Positions 1 to 5,021 of a DNA stretch of 10,446 bases are shown here, in pieces; the first letter of the stretch is position 1, and the number at the start of each line of letters is the position of its first letter. Location of the stretch: NCBI GenBank assembly GCA_003561715.1, contig PWVU01000152.1:1-10446 (forward strand). The letters are read 5' to 3'. This DNA is from Candidatus Kaiserbacteria bacterium (lineage in GTDB: Bacteria; Patescibacteriota; Minisyncoccia; Phycocordibacterales; UBA12088). A program made the translations under genes and the position numbers. The notes beneath the pieces are model-generated. The model saw only the letters and a list, made by a program, of their open reading frames with translations. It searched no databases and had not been told where the DNA came from.

Positions 1-558
1 AAAAAAATCCCAGTCCTCCATCTTGAAAATGGTCGGATCCCACCGAATGCCATCATCAATGACATTGCGTGTATGCATCGCACCGGATGTATCGGTGTGC
101 AATTTTCTATGAAAGATCGACTGCGGTGACACCTCTTCCGGAAAATCATCAGAGTCATCAATGCGCGTAATAAGCACCCCGTCCCTATACAACTCTTTTA
201 TTCTGTCGCCTTTGGGGAATCCCCACACCACCCCCGTATGTGTCGAAAACTCCTCGGTCATGCGCTCAAGATACTTCGGATAGAGCACATTATCGCTGTC
301 CAGATACGCTATCAAATCTCCTTTGGCGATTTCCATTCCATAGTTTCGCGCAGTTTGCTGATTCTCATGTTCTTCACGTATGTAGATGATTCGGTTGTCG
401 CTAACCTGTCCCACTACCGTTTCCGTTTCGTACGTAGAGCCGTCGTCTACGATCAGCAGTTCCCAGTGGGGGTATGTTTGTGCCATAACACTCTCGATCG
501 CCGATGGAAGAATGTATCCTCGGTTATAGGTTGGCACAATGATTGATACGAGTTTCAT
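1..558 (-). CDS. Family 2 glycosyltransferase (GT-A fold), N-terminal part; C-terminus beyond window edge
   Basis: This gene has 186 visible codons with no stop, and runs off the left edge of the window. The product should transfer a sugar from a nucleotide-sugar donor to a glycan or lipid acceptor at the cytoplasmic face of the membrane. The start MKLVSIIVPTYNRGYIL is the typical GT2 first beta strand. VDDGS (residues 37-41) contacts the nucleotide, ARNYG (70-74) is the conserved helix, and the DxD metal-binding motif is DSD (87-89). ED near 181-182 matches the catalytic-base region. The ATG at 558 is preceded by a good promoter only 6 nt away and by no Shine-Dalgarno sequence, so the mRNA is probably leaderless. 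The acceptor and donor cannot be read from sequence. The family call is firm; the specificity is unknown. Confidence 0.93.
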   Translation of the reverse strand, partial: MKLVSIIVPTYNRGYILPSAIESVMAQTYPHWELLIVDDGSTYETETVVGQVSDNRIIYIREEHENQQTARNYGMEIAKGDLIAYLDSDNVLYPKYLERMTEEFSTHTGVVWGFPKGDRIKELYRDGVLITRIDDSDDFPEEVSPQSIFHRKLHTDTSGAMHTRNVIDDGIRWDPTIFKMEDWDFF

Positions 559-564
559 GTGGCG

Positions 565-594
565 AGTATATCAGAGCACGGAGTATTTTGTCAT
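565..594 (-). promoter_or_regulatory. Sigma70-type promoter of the GT2 gene, probably leaderless
   Basis: Read on the minus strand, ATGACA (594-589, 5 of 6 matches to TTGACA) is followed after 18 nt by TATACT (570-565). TATACT has an extended -10 TG one base upstream (TGA-TATACT). The ATG lies only 6 nt downstream of the -10, so transcription should begin at or next to the start codon. Confidence 0.6.
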
Positions 595-639
595 TTGTAA
601 AAGCACGTTGAGCCTTTTCACCATTCTGTATGCGCACTC

Positions 640-1044
640 CTAATCGATCAGTCCTTTTTCTTTCAAATCATCAAAGATAAGCTGGTCTACCGGACTCACT
701 TCGTCTCGCTTTGAGTAATTGAACCATGCGAGTTCTTCCACCTCTGCGCTCGGCGAGAGCGTGCCGTGATATTGCGCGGTGTAGCACGTCATCCGGACCA
801 CGGTGCCTTGTGGCTTGCCATGAGCTTGCGCCTCAAAGGTGCCGTAGTGTCTGATAGTTTCGGGGATGAGGTCTACACACAATTCTTCTTTCATCTCTCG
901 AATGAGCGTTTGCTCATCACTCTCGCCCAACTCTCTCTTGCCTCCGGGAATGTACCACTTGTCTTTGCCAATACTGCGGGTCTCAAGTACCGTACGATCT
1001 CGTATTTCTATAAAAGCCAATTTGTCGATATAGGTTGTGTTCAT
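640..1044 (-). CDS. Nudix hydrolase (nucleoside diphosphate-X pyrophosphatase)
   Basis: The product is 134 aa, normal for a single-domain Nudix enzyme that cleaves a nucleoside diphosphate linked to another moiety, for example damaged nucleotides or nucleotide sugars. The Nudix box is intact at residues 35-57: G35, five residues, E41, seven residues, then R49-E50-x2-E53-E54. The usual Gly of the EExG segment is Cys56. The ATG at 1044 is preferred because the fold starts directly with MNTTYIDKLAFIEI. An ATG at 1080 would add 12 residues and overlap the upstream deaminase by 26 nt. With the 1044 start the gene begins 10 nt after the deaminase stop, so the two are probably cotranscribed. No clear Shine-Dalgarno sequence is seen. 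The substrate is not predictable, but the pairing with a cytidine deaminase suggests nucleotide-pool salvage or sanitation. Confidence 0.92.
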   Translation of the reverse strand: MNTTYIDKLAFIEIRDRTVLETRSIGKDKWYIPGGKRELGESDEQTLIREMKEELCVDLIPETIRHYGTFEAQAHGKPQGTVVRMTCYTAQYHGTLSPSAEVEELAWFNYSKRDEVSPVDQLIFDDLKEKGLID

Positions 1045-1054
1045 GGTACAATCA

Positions 1055-1456
1055 CTACTCAAGCGGACGAGGCCACTCATGATACGGCAACAAGTCGCGA
1101 AGCTTCGCTATTTGTTCGAGCCCGAGAACTATAGCCCCCAAGTTCAATTCGTCGATATCTCGCATGAATTGCCTGCAAACTCCGCAGGGCGGGAGTACAT
1201 GTAGTTTATCCGTTTCTTCATCTCTCCACACCGCAACAACCTTTTCAAATCTGTATGTTCCTTTTGATATCATTGCGGCTAGTGCGCTACGCTCTGCACA
1301 CAGCCCCCAGCTTGGCGTGTCAACACAAACGCCAGTATAGGTATTTCCGTCGCTACCCAACACCACAGCCCCAACGTCGCCATGCAGTCGACCGTGCTCA
1401 TCGAGACGCCTATGTAGCACACTCGCTACTCTTGAAATGAGTTCGTCGTTTTTCAT
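1055..1456 (-). CDS. cdd: Cytidine deaminase family enzyme (zinc-dependent)
   Basis: The product is 133 aa, the size of small homotetrameric cytidine deaminases that convert cytidine or deoxycytidine to uridine or deoxyuridine in pyrimidine salvage. The zinc-site signature is complete. CAE at 53-55 gives the first Cys ligand and the proton-shuttling Glu, and PPCGVC at 89-94 gives Cys91 and Cys94. YTGVCVD at 40-46 matches the substrate-binding strand of the family. The frame is open up to 1612, but those extra 52 codons read through noncoding tRNA-flanking repeats, so the ATG at 1456 is chosen. A TATAGT -10 element lies 7 nt upstream of it. It is followed by the Nudix gene after a 10-nt gap. 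A blasticidin-S-deaminase-like or other CDA-superfamily specificity is possible, so the symbol is provisional. Confidence 0.9.
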   Translation of the reverse strand: MKNDELISRVASVLHRRLDEHGRLHGDVGAVVLGSDGNTYTGVCVDTPSWGLCAERSALAAMISKGTYRFEKVVAVWRDEETDKLHVLPPCGVCRQFMRDIDELNLGAIVLGLEQIAKLRDLLPYHEWPRPLE

Positions 1457-1463
1457 TAAGCAA

Positions 1464-1493
1464 ACTATATCAATATTGCTTTCCCTATGCCAT
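1464..1493 (-). promoter_or_regulatory. Candidate promoter of the cytidine deaminase-Nudix pair, probably leaderless
   Basis: On the minus strand ATGGCA (1493-1488, 4 of 6 to the -35 consensus) is separated by 18 nt from TATAGT (1469-1464). TATAGT carries an extended -10 TG (TGA-TATAGT). The start codon is 7 nt downstream, the same architecture as the GT2 promoter. Confidence 0.45.
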
Positions 1494-1502
1494 ACATACA
1501 CA

Positions 1503-1520
1503 AAGGGACTTGTCCCCCTC
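1503..1520 (-). repeat. Degenerate second copy of the tRNA-Asp T arm
   Basis: The minus strand reads GAGGG, a 3-nt GGA replacement, then CAAGTCCCTT. The T arm of the tRNA-Asp gene at 1668-1973 reads GAGGG, TT, then CAAGTCCCTT. The copy has the same orientation as the tRNA but has no acceptor or anticodon arm around it, so it is a remnant and not a tRNA gene. The palindrome gggac-tt-gtccc (1505-1516) lies inside it. Confidence 0.4.
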
Positions 1521-1590
1521 TGGTAATTCACTCCGCTTGCGCTTCGTTCATAACCGCCGTGGACGCGGTTTCCTCCTCTCTCGTGCTTGG

Positions 1591-1626
1591 GCACGCGGAG
1601 AAAGCCGTTCAAGTCCCTTCACTCGC
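1591..1626 (+). pseudogene. Inverted, decayed copy of the tRNA-Asp 3' half
   Basis: The plus strand carries GCACGCGGA (1591-1599), identical to the last intron base plus the start of exon 2. A 7-nt divergent stretch follows (9 nt in the real gene). Then a 20-nt block (1607-1626) is identical to the T loop, T stem and acceptor 3' strand of the tRNA encoded on the other strand. The changed segment destroys T-stem pairing, and no matching 5' half or acceptor partner is found upstream. It should not make a functional tRNA. Confidence 0.6.
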
Positions 1627-1688
1627 TCGTAACGCAAAATCACCCTGACGGGTGATGTTGCTAACTGCGCGAGTGAAGGGACTTGAAC
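1607..1688. repeat. 20-bp perfect inverted repeat formed by the tRNA-Asp 3' end and its inverted copy
   Basis: The arms are 1607-1626 and 1669-1688 and match at all 20 positions. The 42-nt centre contains the terminator-like hairpin. The right arm is functional tRNA sequence (T arm and acceptor strand); the left arm is the remnant. The rest of the stretch 1457-1667 holds no gene, only small hairpins such as aaccgc/gcggtt (1552-1570). Confidence 0.85.
1635..1656 (-). terminator. Intrinsic terminator-like hairpin after tRNA-Asp
   Basis: On the minus strand ATCACCC-GTCA-GGGTGAT (1656-1639) makes a perfect 7-bp stem with a 4-nt loop. It runs straight into TTTTG, with the first T shared with the stem. 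It begins 12 nt after the tRNA discriminator base, the right place to end the endonuclease-tRNA transcript. The U tract is short, so termination may be partial. Confidence 0.5.
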
Positions 1689-1973
1689 CCTCGACCTTCC
1701 GCGTGCACGGTATCCATGCTTTTCAGCACGGCGTGGACTATATCTTCACCCTATCTGCCGATCGACAAACGTAGGTGCCCCGGTATCTAGTCTCTACGGC
1801 GCCCCATACCTATGTGTTTTTGTGGCATGGGTTCCCTCGGTATTAGCCTATTCAACGCATTGCTGCAGTGAACGTAGCCTTCACCGATATCCCGGAAAGT
1901 TTCAATCCCCCTTTCGAAGGGAAAGCTGCAGTTGCCTACAGGCGGACGCTCTAACCAGCTGAGCTACACCCGC
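1668..1973 (-). tRNA. tRNA-Asp(GUC) interrupted by a group I intron
   Basis: Two exons, 1973-1938 (36 nt) and 1705-1668 (38 nt), join into a normal 74-nt cloverleaf. The acceptor is GCGGGTG/CACTCGC (7 bp with one G-U). The D stem is GCTC/GAGC, the anticodon stem TCCGC/GCGGA, and the T stem GAGGG/CCCTT around the loop TTCAAGT. The spliced anticodon loop is CTGTCAC, giving anticodon GUC. The discriminator base is G73, an Asp identity element that argues against Val (A73), and no CCA is encoded. The intron falls between positions 35 and 36, so the anticodon itself is split and only splicing makes it readable. The first ten bases (1973-1964) are also the last codons and the stop of the upstream homing endonuclease. 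A hairpin terminator follows at 1635-1656. Confidence 0.92.
1706..1937 (-). ncRNA. Group I self-splicing intron (IC3-like) in the tRNA-Asp anticodon loop
   Basis: The intron is 232 nt with no ORF inside, close to the minimal size of bacterial tRNA introns. P1 is visible: CTGTAG (1941-1936) pairs with CTGCAG (1931-1926) over a GCAA loop, placing the required U-G wobble (T1938 with G1929) at the 5' splice site. P7 is GACTA (1792-1788) with TAGTC (1740-1736), in the typical contexts GTAGAGACTAGA and GGTGAAGATATAGTCC. P9 is CGTGCT-GAAA-AGCATG (1730-1715) with a GNRA tetraloop. The last intron base is the omega G at 1706. The core resembles the Azoarcus tRNA-Ile intron as I remember it, hence IC3-like. 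It should excise autocatalytically with exogenous guanosine. Confidence 0.9.
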
Positions 1974-2653
1974 ATATTCGCCGCTCGTTCTCGCTCCCGC
2001 ATAAAGCGCTCAAATACCAAGCGTTTTCGAGGCAATTGCAAGGGAGACGGACGCGTATACAGTAGATCATATAGCGCCAGCGAACTGCGTACGCTATACG
2101 ATAACCGAAAATAGCTACCTCTGCAAGCTAAGGAACCCGTGATGTCTTTTTGTTCAAGCGCGCTTTTGAGTGATTCGAGAAACGCCAGTGAGCACGAGGT
2201 GAATGCGGTTTGAATGACCAAATGATTTGTTTGGCGTTCTTTGTGTACCAATCCGATCCACACGTTCCCATCTCCATCGAAGTATCCCCGCACAAAGTCG
2301 CCAAGATACGCATCGGGCACCGAAGGCATGCGCGTGATGTGTGCCTCGCGTGGGATAACGCCGAGACGCGCAAGGTCTGCACAAAGCGCTTTGCTGCCGA
2401 TCTGCAAACGATATATTGTTTGCTCATTGCCTTCACGCTCTCGCACATGAATTGCGTGATTTGACCCCAATACCTTCTGTATTTCTTGAAGAAGCGTTAG
2501 ATCGGTTATTTGAATGGAGAGAAAATGCGTGTCGCGTTTGGTGTGTATCACGGTGCCGTCGGCAATAATGAATCCCAACACATACGCCATTTCAGGCGTC
2601 CATGTTTTGAAGAATCGTGCGTTGAGCTCTCTTGCGATCGGCATTACGTACAT
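1964..2653 (-). CDS. LAGLIDADG homing endonuclease overlapping the tRNA-Asp 5' end
   Basis: The product is 229 aa, the size of a single-chain enzyme with two LAGLIDADG motifs that makes a site-specific double-strand break to spread a mobile element. Motif 1 is AYVLGFIIADG (residues 23-33) with Asp32. Motif 2 is LGDFVRGYFDGDGN (117-130) with Asp128 as the expected catalytic acid. Both motifs and the frame are intact, so the enzyme may be active. Starts are possible at Met1 (2653) or Met4 (2644). The gene lies outside the intron, immediately upstream of the tRNA. The final codons ATG CGG GTG and the TAG stop use tRNA bases 1-10. It probably shares a transcript with the tRNA, so RNase P cleavage at the tRNA 5' end would remove the stop codon. 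Its likely target is an intronless tRNA-Asp allele, but this is inferred from position only. Confidence 0.9.
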   Translation of the reverse strand: MYVMPIARELNARFFKTWTPEMAYVLGFIIADGTVIHTKRDTHFLSIQITDLTLLQEIQKVLGSNHAIHVREREGNEQTIYRLQIGSKALCADLARLGVIPREAHITRMPSVPDAYLGDFVRGYFDGDGNVWIGLVHKERQTNHLVIQTAFTSCSLAFLESLKSALEQKDITGSLACRGSYFRLSYSVRSSLALYDLLYTRPSPLQLPRKRLVFERFMRERERAANMRV

Positions 2654-2666
2654 TGTACGCCGTGAC

Positions 2667-2672
2667 AGTATA
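2667..2672 (-). promoter_or_regulatory. Candidate -10 element upstream of the homing endonuclease and tRNA
   Basis: TATACT (2672-2667, minus strand) lies 13 nt before the first ATG, in the 64-nt gap after the preceding glycosyltransferase stop. No convincing -35 is present at 17-18 nt. No better promoter is seen between here and the tRNA, so it may serve both genes. Confidence 0.3.
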
Positions 2673-2717
2673 TCTACCTAACCATATTGATGCGCAGACT
2701 GTAGACACATTGAGCAA

Positions 2718-3854
2718 TCACCGATTTTTCAGCGCCTGCTCGATACTCGCAAAGAATGCACGGTCGGTCTCCTCGCGCGACATAAGGCCGGCGAGCGCAC
2801 GAGGTACGTTCTCTTTGAAACGCATGCGAAGCGACTCGTCTTTGACGAGTCGCTCAAGTGCTCGCGCAAACGCGTCCGTATCCCCCACCGGCACAACGAG
2901 CGCCGTCTCTTCATCTCGCACCACCTCACCCACACAGCCGACATCAGTGGTCACGATCGGCAAGCGCCCAGCTAATGCTTCGATCAGCACGCGTCCCCAT
3001 CCTTCATAGCGCGAAGAAAGTAGCAACACATCCGCCGTTTTCAAATACGAAACGATATCGTCACTCCATCCTTCAATATGTATACGGTCTGCATGGATAC
3101 TTGTTGCGGCTCGCGCCTTCACTGACGCATCATTGTTTCCGCTTCCCACCATCACCAGATGCACGCGCGGTGCGGTTTCAGCGACTTGCTCAAAAGCGTC
3201 GAGTAAGAAGCCGAGATCTTTTTCCGGCGAAAATCGCCCGATATAGAGTGCGATGAACGAGTCGCGCCCATAGCGCTCATGCAAATCGAATGTGGGTTGC
3301 GCGCTTTCAATATGCTTGATCGGCGTATACATTGGCACGATCGCGATCTTCGACTCGAGAATACCCAGCGCCACCAATGCAGAGCGGCTACGCTTAGAAA
3401 CCACCCGAATCGCATGTGCCCTCTTCAGCACGAATCGGCCGATATGGTAGCGTATCCGATTTGCAAGTGAGCGCGAGCGCCACCATGCGCCACTAAAACA
3501 ATCTTGATGATCTTGCACATGGAGTGCGATGCGATGCGCGCGCGCAATCCACCACCCCAAGATCCCCAGATCAAACGGATCCTGAGTCGTCAATATCCAC
3601 TCGTTAGTGTCTGCGTTTTTCAGTATTGAAGAAGCGACGGCAGGTATATCAATGTAGTATCGCCATCGCGCGGGCGATGCGGTCGGGTACAAATGTATGG
3701 TGGGCGCAAGTGATATGCGCTCACGCGTGTCATCCATGGTTGGAATCACAACATGGATCTCATCTGCATATCTTGCGTAGCCGCGAAAACGATCGGCACC
3801 GGCGCTCTCTGAGTCAAGCAATGAACGATCGAGCGAGAGCATTAAGACCTTCAT
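2718..3854 (-). CDS. Family 4 glycosyltransferase (GT-B fold), last of three
   Basis: The product is 378 aa, the usual length for a retaining GT4 enzyme that adds a sugar from a nucleotide-sugar donor to a growing glycan or lipid carrier. The N-terminal Rossmann half starts at MKVLMLSL. The C-terminal half opens with LYIGRFSPEKDLGFLLDAFE (203-222), where Arg207 and Lys212 are the expected donor-phosphate contacts. It also carries the EX7E motif EGWGRVLIE (Glu284 and Glu292), followed by ALAGRLPIVTTDVGCVGEVV (293-312). Its ATG overlaps the stop of the preceding GT4 gene in an ATGA arrangement, which indicates translational coupling. A perfect 11-bp hairpin sits in the coding sequence at 2830-2854. 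The homing endonuclease and tRNA follow after a 64-nt gap. Donor and acceptor are unknown. Confidence 0.94.
   Translation of the reverse strand: MKVLMLSLDRSLLDSESAGADRFRGYARYADEIHVVIPTMDDTRERISLAPTIHLYPTASPARWRYYIDIPAVASSILKNADTNEWILTTQDPFDLGILGWWIARAHRIALHVQDHQDCFSGAWWRSRSLANRIRYHIGRFVLKRAHAIRVVSKRSRSALVALGILESKIAIVPMYTPIKHIESAQPTFDLHERYGRDSFIALYIGRFSPEKDLGFLLDAFEQVAETAPRVHLVMVGSGNNDASVKARAATSIHADRIHIEGWSDDIVSYLKTADVLLLSSRYEGWGRVLIEALAGRLPIVTTDVGCVGEVVRDEETALVVPVGDTDAFARALERLVKDESLRMRFKENVPRALAGLMSREETDRAFFASIEQALKNR
2830..2854. other. Intragenic perfect hairpin, 11-bp stem, 3-nt loop
   Basis: AGCGACTCGTC (2830-2840), loop TTT, GACGAGTCGCT (2844-2854). It encodes residues around LVKDES near the C-terminus of the GT4 enzyme. 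No U tract follows on the coding strand, so it is not a standard terminator. Confidence 0.85.
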
Positions 3855-4948
3855 ACACCAAGGAGTTTGAGTAGTTTGTCAGCGCTTGTGTTATTGGAAA
3901 ACTCGCGCGCTTTGCGGTAGGCATTGTACGCAAGTATCTGTGCGAGTTTGGCATCGACCAACACCTCAAAGATCGCTTCTTCCAGTGCACCGACATCATT
4001 ATACGACACGAGCAGACCTTCTTTGCGATCTTCGAGCAACTCGCGATTGCCACCCATAGGTGTCGTGATGATCGGCACACCCGCATCCATCACCTCAAGC
4101 AGTTGGTGCGACAGTCCTTCGTAGCCGGTGTTGAGCACAAAAAGGCGCGCGCCGGCAAGACACTTCTGCATCTCATCTTGCGAGAAGGTGCCCATCAGCT
4201 TTATGTATTCACCGGCATCATTCGTGATGATCAATCGCTCAAGCTCGTCGCGCTGTGGACCGTCTCCCAGTATGGCAAGGTGCGCGCTCGGAAAGCGCGT
4301 GCGCACCCGCGCCACCGCCTCGATAAGCGCACGAAATCCTTTCCAGGGCATAAGGCGTCCAGCGCTTACCATGAAGCCGGTCTCGCGATTTTCGGTAAGC
4401 ACATGTGCGTCGTGCTTGGGCGTAAAACCGCTATAGACCACTTCGATCTTCCCCTCCCCAATGCCACCAAGTGACACAACAACAGTCTTGAAATACTCGC
4501 TCGGCACAATGATGCGCTCGGCACGCGAAAGCACCAGTCGCTCGATCCATAACCGCAGTCGCACCGAGAAGGGATAGATCGAGGGTCGTTGCAAGAACTC
4601 ATCCAGGAGCACATGCACCTGCCCACGCTCAACTCCCAACTCCCATGCGGTGATGCCTGCGATGCGCACAATGAGCGGAATGCGGCGCAGACGCGCCACA
4701 ATGAGCGCGGGGAGCCCGACGCTTGAGGCATCAAGCGCGTAGAGGCGGCGGGCTCCGCCCGCCGCCTTCCACAGCCGCCACATATACACGAGATGCCGAA
4801 CGCCCGGCTTCAAATGTCGCACCTCTCGAAATGAGACAATCGTATGCGCGACACCACGCTCTTTGAGCAATTCCTCAAGCATCGCTACATGCGTTGCCGG
4901 CCCACCGATATCGGGCTTGCTCAAGGGTGTTGCTATTAAGAGAGACAT
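3851..4948 (-). CDS. Family 4 glycosyltransferase (GT-B fold), second of three
   Basis: The product is 365 aa, normal for GT4. The N-terminal half begins MSLLIATPLSKPDIGGPATH, including the Gly-rich loop GGP seen where GT4 enzymes contact donor or acceptor. The C-terminal half has SAGRLMPWKG (195-204), with Arg and Lys for the donor phosphates. The EX7E motif is EGLSHQLLE (Glu277 and Glu285), followed by PIITTPMGGNRELLED (292-307). The gene has its own -10 element 6 nt before the ATG and a 73-nt gap from the preceding GT4, so it may start a transcript that includes the next gene (ATGA overlap). A perfect 10-bp GC hairpin at 4744-4766 encodes the Ala-Gly-Arg-rich stretch at residues 62-68. The exact sugar specificity is unknown. 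Confidence 0.94.
   Translation of the reverse strand: MSLLIATPLSKPDIGGPATHVAMLEELLKERGVAHTIVSFREVRHLKPGVRHLVYMWRLWKAAGGARRLYALDASSVGLPALIVARLRRIPLIVRIAGITAWELGVERGQVHVLLDEFLQRPSIYPFSVRLRLWIERLVLSRAERIIVPSEYFKTVVVSLGGIGEGKIEVVYSGFTPKHDAHVLTENRETGFMVSAGRLMPWKGFRALIEAVARVRTRFPSAHLAILGDGPQRDELERLIITNDAGEYIKLMGTFSQDEMQKCLAGARLFVLNTGYEGLSHQLLEVMDAGVPIITTPMGGNRELLEDRKEGLLVSYNDVGALEEAIFEVLVDAKLAQILAYNAYRKAREFSNNTSADKLLKLLGV
4744..4766. other. Intragenic GC-rich perfect hairpin, 10-bp stem, 3-nt loop
   Basis: GGCGGCGGGC (4744-4753), loop TCC, GCCCGCCGCC (4757-4766), all G or C in the stem. It encodes AAGGARR in the middle GT4 and could be an in-frame insertion of a small palindromic element. Confidence 0.88.
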
Positions 4949-4954
4949 AGCACC

Positions 4955-4960
4955 AGTATA
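4955..4960 (-). promoter_or_regulatory. Candidate -10 element of the middle GT4 gene
   Basis: TATACT (4960-4955, minus strand) is 6 nt before the ATG, the same spacing as in the GT2 promoter. The -35 region is poor (GTGGGC at 18 nt). The element sits in the only sizeable gap between the GT4 genes (4949-5021). Confidence 0.35.
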
Positions 4961-5021
4961 CCCGTGCCACGTTCAAACGCCCACCCATTTCCTGTTCGTA
5001 TCGCTCACCACCGGGGAGCAC

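Noticed and set aside
559..639. Terminator after the Nudix gene
   Set aside because: Only a weak AAAAG/CTTTT pairing with mismatches is found; no GC-rich stem followed by a U tract.
766..1134. Long plus-strand open frame opposite the Nudix gene
   Set aside because: It is antisense to a clear Nudix domain, has no recognisable domain, and is explained by codon bias of the real gene. The same applies to the other plus-strand frames over 2858-6792.
1457..1612. N-terminal extension of the cytidine deaminase frame to an upstream ATG at 1612
   Set aside because: The 52 extra codons read through tRNA-derived repeats and the promoter region. The conserved deaminase fold begins at the ATG at 1456.
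1591..1626. A second functional tRNA on the plus strand
   Set aside because: No 5' half with a matching acceptor or D arm is found upstream, and the T stem cannot pair.
1607..1688. Inverted repeat as terminal repeats of an insertion sequence
   Set aside because: Only 42 nt lie between the arms, there is no transposase, and one arm is functional tRNA sequence.
1668..1973. tRNA-Val(GAC) as an alternative identity
   Set aside because: It would need a 5' splice site after CT with no U-G wobble at the P1 junction, and G73 does not fit Val. Asp(GUC) fits P1, omega G and the discriminator.
2128..2448. Additional minus-strand frames inside the homing endonuclease gene
   Set aside because: They are alternate frames of a gene with two intact LAGLIDADG motifs; no independent signal supports them.
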